From assembly GCF_035916875.1 (NCBI RefSeq), contig NZ_JAXUHN010000068.1, positions 1 through 62,708 of the forward strand: DNA of 62,708 nucleotides. The letters are read 5' to 3'. This stretch comes from Methylomicrobium sp035916875 (GTDB lineage Bacteria > Pseudomonadota > Gammaproteobacteria > Methylococcales > Methylomonadaceae). Shown in pieces: positions 18,957 through 27,299 of the stretch (position 1 is its first letter; every line of letters begins with the position of its first letter). The notes under the pieces are model-generated. The model searched no databases. It was not told the origin of the DNA and worked only from the letters and a program-made list of their open reading frames with translations. Both the position numbers and the translations under genes were made by a program.

Positions 18957-19916
18957 TCAAGGCTTGACCACAACGCCCCATGGGTAATGCCCGACGCCTA
19001 TCGATTTGCTGGCGATCATCGCTTCGAGATCGATGATCGAAATGTCGTTGCTGACGCCGTTGCTCGTATAGAGCCGTTTCTGATCCGGCGAAAAGGCCAG
19101 ATTCCAGACCCGCTGGCCGACCAGGAAATATTTCTCCACTTCCAAAGTTTGGGCATTGATCTGCGCGACCCGGTTCGCCGGCCCCAGGGCGACATAGGCC
19201 CATTTGCGGTTCTGATCGATCGCGACTCCGACCGGCTGAATCTTGTCCGGGGTTACGCCTGGAATCTCGAATTTGATCGTCTTGACGATCTGGCGCGTTT
19301 CCGCATCGATCACGGTCGCGCTGCCGCCCAGTTCCGAAGTCACCCACAGCTGCTTGCTGTCGGCGGTAAAAGCTAGGCCGCGCGGGCGCGTATCGACCAG
19401 GGTGTTGTCGACGATCTCCAGGCTTTTCTGGTCGATCCAGTGCACCATGTTCGTTGCTTCCGACGCATTCACGACCCATTTCGAATCCGGGCTGACCGCG
19501 ACCGGCTCCGGTTCGACACCGACCTTGATCTCCTTGACCGCTTTTTTTGACGGAATATCGATGACCGTGACCAGGCTGTCGTCTTCATTCGAGACATAGA
19601 GACGGTTACCCTCGGGATTCATCGCGAAAGTTTCCGGGTCTTCGCCGGACGGCAGCGTTCCGACCACCTTCAGCGTGCTCGTGTCGACGATCTGCAGCGT
19701 ATTGTCGTCGCTGGCGGCGATGTACAGATGTTTCTGATCCTCGCTGAGCACGATCCCGCGCGGTCGTTGGCCGATCGTGACCGTTTCGATCAGCTTGCCT
19801 TCGATCGGATCGACGACCGCCAGCGCATTGTCTTTTTCCAGCGTTACGAAAAGGGTTTCGGGGTGCGCCTGCTGGCCTCCGGCCAGCAGTAAGATTGCCC
19901 AAAGGATTCGTTTCAT
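18957..19916 (-). CDS. Periplasmic YVTN beta-propeller, PQQ-catabolism associated
   Basis: A 319-residue exported protein (signal peptide about 1-18) made of seven YVTN-type beta-propeller repeats, such as LIETVTIGQRPRGIVLSEDQKHLYIAAS. It closely fits the family named PQQ-dependent catabolism-associated beta-propeller proteins, found beside quinoprotein alcohol dehydrogenase systems. No enzymatic residues are evident. The next gene downstream on the other strand is the PepSY protein. The position about 14 kb from mxaF, upstream of a LuxR-type regulator, fits a role with methanol or alcohol oxidation, but that is inference. Confidence 0.8.
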   Translation of the reverse strand: MKRILWAILLLAGGQQAHPETLFVTLEKDNALAVVDPIEGKLIETVTIGQRPRGIVLSEDQKHLYIAASDDNTLQIVDTSTLKVVGTLPSGEDPETFAMNPEGNRLYVSNEDDSLVTVIDIPSKKAVKEIKVGVEPEPVAVSPDSKWVVNASEATNMVHWIDQKSLEIVDNTLVDTRPRGLAFTADSKQLWVTSELGGSATVIDAETRQIVKTIKFEIPGVTPDKIQPVGVAIDQNRKWAYVALGPANRVAQINAQTLEVEKYFLVGQRVWNLAFSPDQKRLYTSNGVSNDISIIDLEAMIASKSIGVGHYPWGVVVKP

Positions 19917-19979
19917 GGTCTTTCCATATTATCTAAAAATGTTTCGGGAAGGGTGACGCACAGCCGGACATGTGCCCGC

Positions 19980-20660
19980 TCAAGCAGACCCTAAAGGATC
20001 CGCCGCCCTCGCATAAGCTGATTGAATCAGGCCGTGGCGGCTAGCCAGCAAAGTCATTTCTGCCATAGTCTTCAGTTCCAGCTTGTCCTTGATGGTAGTG
20101 CTGTGATTGCATACGGTCTTATAGCTCAGGCACAGTTTTTGGGCGATTTCGCGAGGCGTCAGGCCATTCGCCAGCAGGCAGAAAATATCGAATTCGCGCG
20201 GCGACAGTTGTTTAAGATTGTCATCATCTTTTTCGGATACCATCGTCAAGACAAGTTTTTGCGCCATTTCCGGGGCGATAAACGTTCCGCCTTGGGCGAG
20301 CGTACAGACCGCGATGACTAAAGTCTCTGGCACGCTGGATTTGATGATGTAGCCTTTTGCTCCCGCCTTCAACGCGCGCGATGCATAAATCGGCTCGTCA
20401 TGAATGCTGAACATTAAAACTTTACAACGCGGGTTGCGCTGGATGAGCCTGCGGAGCGTTTCAAACCCCCCGATCCCAGGCATTGAAATATCCAACACAA
20501 CGACATCCGGTTGATGCCGGTCGTACAATTGACAGGCTCCTTCGCCGCGGTCCGCTTCATAGATCCTGTCGATTTTATCGCAAAGGGAGAGATAAGTTTT
20601 ATAGCCAGTTCTAACCACTGCATGATCATCAACCAGCAATACGCTGATTTTTTCAGACAC
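19980..20660 (-). CDS. Orphan LuxR/NarL response regulator, MxaB candidate
   Basis: A 226-residue regulator with an N-terminal receiver domain (acid pocket DD at 11-12, phospho-acceptor Asp57 in VVVLDISMPG, Lys near 105) and a C-terminal LuxR helix-turn-helix (LSPREFDIFCLLANGLTPREIA...YKTVCNH). It starts with GTG at 20660 behind an ACGGAG site. No kinase gene is adjacent. In methanotrophs an orphan LuxR-type regulator called MxaB takes part in the lanthanide switch. The nearby mxa cluster, and a decayed copy of this gene beside mxaF, make it an MxaB candidate. Identity inferred. Confidence 0.75.
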   Translation of the reverse strand: MSEKISVLLVDDHAVVRTGYKTYLSLCDKIDRIYEADRGEGACQLYDRHQPDVVVLDISMPGIGGFETLRRLIQRNPRCKVLMFSIHDEPIYASRALKAGAKGYIIKSSVPETLVIAVCTLAQGGTFIAPEMAQKLVLTMVSEKDDDNLKQLSPREFDIFCLLANGLTPREIAQKLCLSYKTVCNHSTTIKDKLELKTMAEMTLLASRHGLIQSAYARAADPLGSA

Positions 20661-20710
20661 CTTTTCTACTCCGTAATTACAAAGAGCGCATGATCTCTGT
20701 TATTGGCAAC

Positions 20711-20735
20711 AAAATCCATAGGAAAAATTCCTGAC
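20711..20735 (-). promoter_or_regulatory. Upstream element of the response-regulator gene
   Basis: On the minus strand, about 50 bases before the GTG start, the sequence reads TCAGGAATTTTTCCTATGG followed by ATTTT. The same segment recurs at 25271-25295, where 28 of 33 bases match including flanks. The TCAGGAATTTTTC core recurs upstream of mxaF. It is probably a regulator-binding or promoter element. Confidence 0.5.
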
Positions 20736-20829
20736 TTTATCAAGTAAATCGCTTTGTCTTCGGATATGTCTGTGCCAGCATGACGAAGAAAATCAGATTA
20801 TTTTTTTCCTGACACTATCCGTGGGCAAC

Positions 20830-20982
20830 ATGAAGCCGATCACCGATTTTTTAGAGGTAGGCATAGTAGAGGTGCTTTCCGCACGATCCAAATCAAGGAT
20901 TCGTCTCCCGCAGAAAGCAGGAATTGAACTGCTGAAGCAATCTTTAGAGTATGTGGGCCGCTGGCTACACGGCCCACTATAA
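20830..20982 (+). CDS. Possible 50-residue ORF of unknown function
   Basis: A short frame from ATG 20830 encodes a mixed-charge peptide beginning MKPITDFLEVGIVEVL and ending GRWLHGPL. Its last codons lie in a perfect 8-bp stem (GTGGGCCG / CGGCCCAC) that could act as a terminator. There is no strong ribosome binding site and no recognised domain. It may be a chance frame or a remnant. Confidence 0.25.
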   Translation: MKPITDFLEVGIVEVLSARSKSRIRLPQKAGIELLKQSLEYVGRWLHGPL

Positions 20983-21015
20983 CAATTGGAGGTTAAGGCT
21001 GAAGGTGCTTAAGAA

Positions 21016-21873
21016 TTAAGGAGCTGTAATATCTGCAGTAGCTCCCGCAGGTGCAAAGCCGTCTACTTCGATTTCTTTTAAAGGTTGGCCTTCCTGTCCC
21101 ATTTGCCGAAATTTTAATGCGCCGGGCAGAACAACAGGTTTTTCTTCCGCTGTGCAAGCGATTTTAACCAAGAGCCATGGAGAATCTCTGTACGACGATC
21201 CGTCATCGTCACGATAGTTTATATCGGTTGAGAAGTCGACCCAGTTGGTATCAACCGGAGCTTCATTAATTAGCGGTTGCGCTTCACTTTCACTTTCGGG
21301 TTCGAAAACGAGCGATGTAGAAGTCAACCCAATACGGTAGATAACTTCGTCGGCATTTTTAGAGTACCAGTAAGCGGCTTCAGGGATTTGATTTTCAAAC
21401 CCTCCTCGTAGAATATCGTTTACCTCGAAATATTGTTTGCCTGGGGTTAATCGATCAGCATCGGTATTGCTTAGTCTGACTTTTGCCCCATAAATACAGC
21501 TGTTTTCTACGTTATTTCGCCACACTCGATCAGTGACGTGGCCAATAGTGATTTTCACAGGCCGAAATCTTTTGGTCAATCCCAGCAACTTAATAGGGCG
21601 GATGGCGTTTTTTATTTGTTGATAGCCTTCAGGTATTCTTGGAATAGCGCAGGTATTGTTGCTTCCTCCCTCAGGTTCAAAAGTTGGAGGTATAGAACCT
21701 TCTTCATCTGCACCGAACTCACCCGTTAAGTTACATACGGTGTATGCTGAAACACTATTATTCCCAACCGGGAATCCCCCTGAGGACAAAGGTACAAAAC
21801 CGGTAGCCATTGCTGTGGTGGAACCCAGCAATAATGCGCCGGGCAGCGCTCTGTGTAGTAATTTTTTGTTCAT
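21016..21873 (-). CDS. Secreted acidic protein of unknown function
   Basis: A 285-residue protein with a clear signal peptide (MNKKLLHRALPGALLLGSTT, cleavage near AMA-TG). The mature part has four Cys, in TVCNLTG, NNTCAIPR, ENSCIYGAK and KIACTAEE, which could form two disulfides, and many Asp and Glu residues. I do not recognise the family. It is divergent from a TonB-dependent receptor, and their shared 176-bp promoter carries the palindrome at 21953-21967. It may act with that receptor, for example as a periplasmic or surface partner. The start is ATG 21873 rather than TTG 21882. Confidence 0.65.
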   Translation of the reverse strand: MNKKLLHRALPGALLLGSTTAMATGFVPLSSGGFPVGNNSVSAYTVCNLTGEFGADEEGSIPPTFEPEGGSNNTCAIPRIPEGYQQIKNAIRPIKLLGLTKRFRPVKITIGHVTDRVWRNNVENSCIYGAKVRLSNTDADRLTPGKQYFEVNDILRGGFENQIPEAAYWYSKNADEVIYRIGLTSTSLVFEPESESEAQPLINEAPVDTNWVDFSTDINYRDDDGSSYRDSPWLLVKIACTAEEKPVVLPGALKFRQMGQEGQPLKEIEVDGFAPAGATADITAP

Positions 21874-21952
21874 TTTTAACAACCTGGCAAAAAAGACTCC
21901 CCATCTTACATCTCAATAAATAAGCGAATAAGAGAATTATTCCTTCAAAATG

Positions 21953-21967
21953 CGGGAAAATTTCCCG
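21953..21967. promoter_or_regulatory. Palindrome CGGGAAAATTTCCCG in a divergent promoter
   Basis: A 15-base perfect dyad between the secreted-protein gene and the receptor gene. A near-identical copy, GCGGGAAAATTTCCC, is at 25476-25490. Its position suggests an operator acting on both genes. The binding protein is unknown, and the nearby LuxR-type regulator is one candidate. Confidence 0.5.
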
Positions 21968-22049
21968 TGTTGTATCTTCTGCTGCTTTTTATCATAGCTG
22001 GCCAGTTTCAGGGATAACTGCAAATTCCCTCATTACAAAGCCATTCCCT

Positions 22050-25000
22050 ATGTTGTCGATTTCAAATTTTGTAGTTTTTTTGCCCTATGGGTATCGGTTG
22101 CGTCCGTTGTGCTTGTTGATTCTAATTCCATGGAGCAGTCCGGTTTTTTCTAAAGAAGTTGACGAATCGGGCTTTAATGAACTTGACACCATTACTGTCG
22201 AAGAAGATAAATCGACCACTATCGGCCCATGGGAGGGGCTGCAATTATCCAGGGAAGAATTACCGGCCAATGTTCAATCGTTGAGCAGTAAAGATATTAA
22301 AGAATCCTTGGCGACCAGCCTGGGTGACCTGATGAACAGCAAGTTGCAGTCGGTTAACATAAATGATTATGCGGGCAATCCGTTTCAGATGGATATTACC
22401 TTTCGCGGATTTTCCGCTTCTCCCCAACTCGGCACCCCGCAGGGACTTTCCGTGTTTCTCGATGGAGTCAGGGTCAACGAACCTTTCGGCGACATTGTCA
22501 ACTGGGATTTGATACCGATGAATGCCTTATCCGGGATAGATATATTTCCCGGTTCCAATCCATTGTTCGGATTAAATACTTTAGGCGGCGCGTTGGCTTT
22601 ACGCACAAAAAATGGATTCGAGGATGCGGGTGTGGATGTCAGTTTCCAGGGCGGTTCGTGGAACCGCAAAAAAGGCGAACTGACCGCGGGCTGGAATAAG
22701 GGGAAATTGGGCGCTTTCCTCGCTTTTACCGGCTTTGACGAGGAAGGCTGGCGGGTCAATTCCCCTTCTCAGGTCAATCAAGGTTTTGCCCGCTTCGATT
22801 GGCGGGACGATAATTTTTCGCTGCGTTTCAGCACGTTGGCAGTTGGCAACACGTTGCTGGGTAATGGCTTGATCCCGAAGGATATGTATAATCTCCATCC
22901 GGAGTCTGTGTTTACTTCGCCGGATAGTACCGAAAACGAACTGCAGCAATATAACTTGGGTGGCGAACTTTTTTTCAACGATAATTTGAGTTTAACCGGG
23001 CAGATTTATCGGCGCGATAGCAACCGGACCTCCCTGGCCGGAGATATTTACGAAGATTTTGACGAAATGGATGAAGGCAGAGGAGTAAATAAACTAGAAG
23101 CCATTCCCGAGCAGCCGACGAGTAATGGAAAGCCCATCCCCGTTTGTCAGTATCAAGACGTCAATAGTGACAACGTTCCGGACTACTATGTGGTAAAGGA
23201 CTTGAATGGAGACGGTTTTCTGGACGATGATGAATACGAGATTATTGACCGCAGCACCATTAATGCTCCGCTTACTCATAAACTCGCGGAAGACAATGTC
23301 GAATTATTGCCGCCGCTGAACGGAAATTGCGGACGCCTTCGTTACAACAATCCGGGCGGACCCGGCTCGCCTGTGCGTCCGCGTAACGGCAAGAAGTGGC
23401 CCGCAGGTTCCGTGGCCTCCAAAGGCTGGGCCGAAGGGACTCCTATCGGCGTGCTCAGTAACACGGCTGTTAAGCAAAAAACGGATGGTGCTTCGCTACA
23501 ATTAAATTGGAACAGCGACCAACACAAATTCATGGCGGGCGGTTCCATCGATGCCGCGGATACTGATTTCGAGACTAGCCAGCGCTTAGGATTAATCGAT
23601 GCGGATCATCGCGTATACAGTGATCCGGCCCAAATTGACCCGATATATGTGGCTGCCCGCGAAGATATCCGTAATAATTCATTTACGGGTAAGTCAACGA
23701 CTTTCAGCAGCTATTTCAGCGAGACTTACTCTCCTCGGGAGAATTTGCATCTGAGTGTTTCGGGACGATTTAATCAAACCAGGGTAAAAAATCGCGTTCG
23801 GGCTCGAACTCGTGTTGGTTTCGAAGCATTGCACCAAATTCTGGACATTCACAAATTCAGGCCCAACGTAACCCTCTGTAAAGGAACAGATCCCGCTTCT
23901 TGCCCGCCGGAGGCCAATTACAATATTGGAGAATTTGATCAGGATGTAAGGCAACCGCTAGATCCGACACTGGGTTTAGGGAAATACAGCGAAACTCCGA
24001 CTTCGGAAACGTTCGATTACACCTCATTTAATCCCTCTTTAGGAATCAGTTATCTTCCTTTTAAGGACAAAAATGTCTTGTACAAAGACTTGAACTTGTT
24101 TTTTAACTGGAGTCAAGGTACTCGTGCGCCCTCAACCGTCGAACTGGGCTGTGCCTATGACGGTACCCTGGTTCCCGAAGACCCAAGCGACCCTGATTCA
24201 CCCTTGACTCCGAAAAGTTTTGCTACAGTGGGAGGAGCCTGTACCTTACCCACCGCCCTCTCCGGTGATCCCTACTTGCCGCAGATTTTTGCCAATAGCT
24301 TTGAATTCGGTGTGCGGGGAAGTCTTTTTAAAGATTGGGGGTGGAACGCTACCGTCTATCGCACTGACTTACGGGACGATATTTATCTGGTCGGTTTGAC
24401 GCCTGACCGCAGCTTTTTCGATACCATTGGCGATACCCGCCGGCAAGGGATCGAGTTTGGTTTTTCCGGTAAAGTCGGAATTGTCGATTTTAGCCTGAAT
24501 TATGGTTATACCGATGCGACATTTCAGTCGAATTTGGTCATGGTGAGTCCGCATAATAGCAGTGCCGCGGTAATATCGCCTGACGATATTGATTATCTTG
24601 CCAGTGTTCCCTATGACGCAGAGGGAAGGCCGATGAAAGCCTTGGATGATATGATCGAAATTAAGTCGGGCGACCGCATGCCGGGCATCCCCCAGCATAA
24701 CATGAATGCGACATTGAACTTTCATCTCGCCCCAAAATGGGAGTTCGGCATCAATATGATCGCCCATTCCTCCTCTTTCGTAAGAGGGAATGAAAACAAT
24801 GAGCATCAGCAAGGTGATTTCGATCGCTACTATGGTTTTGATCCCGGTAGCAGTCGGGATAGATTGTTGCTGAAAGGACAGCCTTTCAAGGATCCAGGCA
24901 GCGTAGCCGGTTATGTCATTTTCAACCTCAAAACCCGTTATCAACTTACTAAAGGCTTATCAGTGTTTGGCATGGTCAATAACCTGTTCGATCGGCAGTA

Positions 25001-25169
25001 TGCCACCGCCGGCAGGCTCGGGATCAATCCGTTTTCGCCCTCGGAGCGGGGTGCGATTGGCCCCAGCGGCTGGAATTACAATTCCAGGGATTGGCAAAAC
25101 AGCACTTTTATCGGCCCTGGAGCGCCACGCGCCTTCTGGGTGGGGTTCGATTATAAATTCGCCCTCTAA
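22050..25169 (+). CDS. TonB-dependent outer-membrane receptor with EF-hand loop
   Basis: A 1039-residue protein. After a signal-like hydrophobic stretch (about 16-34) comes a TonB box (LDTITVEE, about 45-52), a plug domain (DITFRGFSASPQLGTPQGLS, FLDGVRVNEPFGD) and a 22-strand-type barrel ending in an aromatic residue pattern (FWVGFDYKFAL). An extracellular-loop insertion contains a canonical 12-residue EF-hand loop, DLNGDGFLDDDE, at residues 384-395. It is preceded by a DVNSDNVPD calcium-type repeat at 370-378. Metal-loop insertions are unusual in such receptors. A TonB receptor, LanA, acts in the methanotroph lanthanide switch. The neighbourhood (MxaB-like regulator, mxa operon) makes a lanthanide or calcium link attractive but unproven. 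Confidence 0.85.
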   Translation: MLSISNFVVFLPYGYRLRPLCLLILIPWSSPVFSKEVDESGFNELDTITVEEDKSTTIGPWEGLQLSREELPANVQSLSSKDIKESLATSLGDLMNSKLQSVNINDYAGNPFQMDITFRGFSASPQLGTPQGLSVFLDGVRVNEPFGDIVNWDLIPMNALSGIDIFPGSNPLFGLNTLGGALALRTKNGFEDAGVDVSFQGGSWNRKKGELTAGWNKGKLGAFLAFTGFDEEGWRVNSPSQVNQGFARFDWRDDNFSLRFSTLAVGNTLLGNGLIPKDMYNLHPESVFTSPDSTENELQQYNLGGELFFNDNLSLTGQIYRRDSNRTSLAGDIYEDFDEMDEGRGVNKLEAIPEQPTSNGKPIPVCQYQDVNSDNVPDYYVVKDLNGDGFLDDDEYEIIDRSTINAPLTHKLAEDNVELLPPLNGNCGRLRYNNPGGPGSPVRPRNGKKWPAGSVASKGWAEGTPIGVLSNTAVKQKTDGASLQLNWNSDQHKFMAGGSIDAADTDFETSQRLGLIDADHRVYSDPAQIDPIYVAAREDIRNNSFTGKSTTFSSYFSETYSPRENLHLSVSGRFNQTRVKNRVRARTRVGFEALHQILDIHKFRPNVTLCKGTDPASCPPEANYNIGEFDQDVRQPLDPTLGLGKYSETPTSETFDYTSFNPSLGISYLPFKDKNVLYKDLNLFFNWSQGTRAPSTVELGCAYDGTLVPEDPSDPDSPLTPKSFATVGGACTLPTALSGDPYLPQIFANSFEFGVRGSLFKDWGWNATVYRTDLRDDIYLVGLTPDRSFFDTIGDTRRQGIEFGFSGKVGIVDFSLNYGYTDATFQSNLVMVSPHNSSAAVISPDDIDYLASVPYDAEGRPMKALDDMIEIKSGDRMPGIPQHNMNATLNFHLAPKWEFGINMIAHSSSFVRGNENNEHQQGDFDRYYGFDPGSSRDRLLLKGQPFKDPGSVAGYVIFNLKTRYQLTKGLSVFGMVNNLFDRQYATAGRLGINPFSPSERGAIGPSGWNYNSRDWQNSTFIGPGAPRAFWVGFDYKFAL

Positions 25170-25232
25170 AGGCTTCTGGCTCGCAAGCCAGGGTCGGCCA
25201 ATAACATGTTGATTTTTTTTCGGCATGCTCAT
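25166..25232 (-). pseudogene. 5' remnant of a response-regulator gene
   Basis: On the minus strand a good GGAGG site precedes ATG codons at 25232 and 25226. With one A removed from an A8 run the frame reads MPKKINMLLADP, similar to the start of the intact regulator at 20660 (SEKISVLLVDD). It stops after about 18 codons at the end of the receptor gene. Its upstream region duplicates that of the intact gene. I read it as a truncated, frameshifted copy. Confidence 0.5.
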
Positions 25233-25270
25233 CCTCCAAATGAAGCGCGCAGGATGTCGTGATTGGCGGA

Positions 25271-25295
25271 AAAATCCATAGGAAAACCTCCTGAA
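25271..25295 (-). promoter_or_regulatory. Second copy of the response-regulator upstream element
   Basis: On the minus strand the sequence reads TCAGGAGGTTTTCCTATGG then ATTTTT. With flanks it matches 20702-20735 at 28 of 33 positions. It lies about 40 bases before the remnant start at 25226-25232, as the first copy does for its gene. It now drives nothing obvious. Confidence 0.5.
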
Positions 25296-25778
25296 TTTTA
25301 CGCTCTAGCATAGCTAAAGCACGTTTAGACAGTGGATGACGATTCGAACAGAGGCCCGCTTGGAACGGGGTATCGTATCCTCTCTGCCAAACTGCAGTGA
25401 CGAGCCGGCGTTTCAGCCATCAACAAGGCCGGAAAATTTTAAAAACGCGCACTAAAGAATTTATCCCAAAGAAAAGCGGGAAAATTTCCCTGCCGGGTTT
25501 CCAGGCATACCTCTACAATGCCGAGCGTTCACCTTGATGTTTCCTGCACGGACGTCCTGGTTCGGATATCAGGTGAACTCAGGCGAGAAAGGTGTTGGCC
25601 GTTATTCGGTCATCGACACATCGAATGCTTGGACCGCTCCGCCGCGGATCATGTATGTGCCTACATGCGCGTCGGTCATACCCATGGGTTATTGTTTTCC
25701 TCACACTCGGTCTGCGGCCGCTTTCAAGGCGTCCGCAGATTTTTTCTGGAGCCCGTGCCCGTTCTTTTATGGTATCGT
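25296..25778. other. Gene-poor spacer between the receptor and mxa genes
   Basis: About 480 bases. It contains a second GCGGGAAAATTTCCC palindrome at 25476-25490. Frames such as 25534-25782 (plus) lack family signatures and a convincing start, so I call no gene. The palindrome, together with the regulator remnant, suggests this is decayed regulatory DNA. Confidence 0.45.
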
Positions 25779-26270
25779 CTAAGCCCCCGAACCCTTTTTG
25801 TCTTTATGATAACTCCATGCCCCGGCAGCGCTCGCGAGTATCGCCAGCGGCCACAGGTAAGCATCGACATAGGCGGCGGAAATCGCGACCAGCCCGAGGA
25901 AGATGCCAATCAGCGTGAAACGGAAGCTGTTTTTCAGGCCGTCGGTGTAAGCGCCGATGGCCAGCACCAGCAGGATCAACAGGCCGGTTTCCTCATGATA
26001 CAGCCTGCCGGCATTATGGTAGGCATAGATCACCACGGTCGCGAACACGCAGCCGGCCCAGTGCAGCAAGCGGTTTTGCAGACTTTTGCGATCGCTTGGG
26101 GTTTGCAGGTAGATCGGCGCAATCGAGGCAAGGCCCAGAATAAGCAACATGAACAGCCAGTAATAGTGGCAGTTTTTCTGGGCGTTGTGGGTGATGTAAG
26201 CGCCCAGTAGCGACAACGCCAGCAATCCGGCAAATAAACGATGCGGGGTCAGTGGGATGTTTTTGATCAT
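25779..26270 (-). CDS. Small integral membrane protein at the end of the mxa cluster
   Basis: A 163-residue protein with about five or six predicted membrane helices (for example LFAGLLALSLLGAYI, YYWLFMLLILGLASIAPIYL, TGLLILLVLAIGAYT, LIGIFLGLVAISAAYV). It has no recognised catalytic motif. It lies 38 bases after mxaL on the same strand and is probably the last gene of mxaRSACKL. It occupies the place where mxaE or mxaH occur in other methylotrophs, but I cannot assign it to either. Confidence 0.6.
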   Translation of the reverse strand: MIKNIPLTPHRLFAGLLALSLLGAYITHNAQKNCHYYWLFMLLILGLASIAPIYLQTPSDRKSLQNRLLHWAGCVFATVVIYAYHNAGRLYHEETGLLILLVLAIGAYTDGLKNSFRFTLIGIFLGLVAISAAYVDAYLWPLAILASAAGAWSYHKDKKGSGA

Positions 26271-26308
26271 GTCTCATCTCGAAGGGGTTGATTAAAAGAT
26301 AACTTTGC

Positions 26309-27289
26309 TCACGGCTTTTTCCGCAAAAACCCTAAAGCACTTTTGACCCGGCTCAGGCTAAACGGCCAGTACACGGCAGCCGTCATCAGCAACGCCAGCC
26401 AGGCCGGTTGCCAGCGCACGTCGGCGGCAACCTTTTTCGTCAGCGCGAGTTCGGGACGCTGAACCGCCGCAGCCAGGGTCTCGGCATCGCTCAAGCGCGC
26501 GTACTTCAGTCCCGCCTCGAGCGCCAGTTCTTCCAGGTAGCTCTCGTGCAGCGCGCTCAGGTGCTCGCTGCCGCCGGCTTTGGCGCTGCCGAACGGGGCA
26601 TTGCGCGCGTTGTAGCCTTCGATCTGCGACGGGTCCAGATTCGATTCGCCGAACGAGGAGCGCTGCGGCACATCGTCCGCCGAATAATAGCCGGCAGGTT
26701 CGCCGCGGTTGTCGAACTTCGGAATCGGCATGGCCGTCAAGCCGCCGACGCCGACGATGATGCCCTTGACCTTGTCCTTCAGCGCGGAAAAATCGCTCCG
26801 GTAGCGCGGATTCGGCGGCGGCGCTTCATGGCCGTCGGTCATGAAAACGACGGCGCCGTCCCGGTTTTGCAGCATTTCCAGCGTGCTCTTAAGGCCCTGG
26901 GCGATATTGCTGTCGGCCGCCCAGGCCATGCGCCAATCGATTTGACTGATCGCGGCGTCGATCTCCGCATAGGAACCGCACACCTCCAGCGGTTCGAACA
27001 GCAAGGTCGAGCGGCGCTCGGTGAACAGGCCCAGGCCGACTTTGGATTGGCAGGGCAGCCTGACCAGCAATTCGCGCAAGGTCCGTTTGACGAATTCCAG
27101 CCGGCTGACGGCGCGGTCGCCTTCGGCGTAGTCCGCCACATTCATGCTGCGAGTGATATCGACGATGAAGGTCAGGTTGTAAACTGGCTGTTTTTGCTGT
27201 TCGACAGGCCGTATGAACAATACGGCCATCGCTGAAACCGCCAGCAGCAGGCACACGGTTCGGTAGTCTTGCAACGAAAAGCGCATCAT
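26309..27289 (-). CDS. mxaL: MxaL, von Willebrand A-type methanol dehydrogenase accessory protein
   Basis: About 326 residues. An N-terminal membrane segment (about 11-27) precedes a periplasmic VWA domain with a metal-ion-dependent adhesion site (DITRSMN) and VVFMTDGHEAPPP. A C-terminal membrane helix (about 295-312) follows. In methylotrophs MxaL with MxaA, C and K is needed to load calcium into methanol dehydrogenase. I start at ATG 27289 (MMRFSLQDY), 10 bases after the mxaK stop; the next ATG is also possible. A much longer upstream frame overlaps mxaK and lacks coding character. Confidence 0.85.
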   Translation of the reverse strand: MMRFSLQDYRTVCLLLAVSAMAVLFIRPVEQQKQPVYNLTFIVDITRSMNVADYAEGDRAVSRLEFVKRTLRELLVRLPCQSKVGLGLFTERRSTLLFEPLEVCGSYAEIDAAISQIDWRMAWAADSNIAQGLKSTLEMLQNRDGAVVFMTDGHEAPPPNPRYRSDFSALKDKVKGIIVGVGGLTAMPIPKFDNRGEPAGYYSADDVPQRSSFGESNLDPSQIEGYNARNAPFGSAKAGGSEHLSALHESYLEELALEAGLKYARLSDAETLAAAVQRPELALTKKVAADVRWQPAWLALLMTAAVYWPFSLSRVKSALGFLRKKP

Positions 27290-27299
27290 TTCACCGGGC

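Noticed and set aside
20830..20982. Methanobactin-like precursor peptide
   Set aside because: The peptide has no cysteines and no leader/core pattern, and no MbnB or MbnC genes are nearby.
25534..25782. 82-codon plus-strand frame in the receptor-mxa spacer
   Set aside because: It contains some protein-like segments but no recognised family, weak start and no conservation evidence.
25518..26210. Plus-strand 230-codon frame opposite the membrane protein gene
   Set aside because: It lies antisense to a well-formed five- to six-helix membrane protein and lacks any motif or ribosome binding site.
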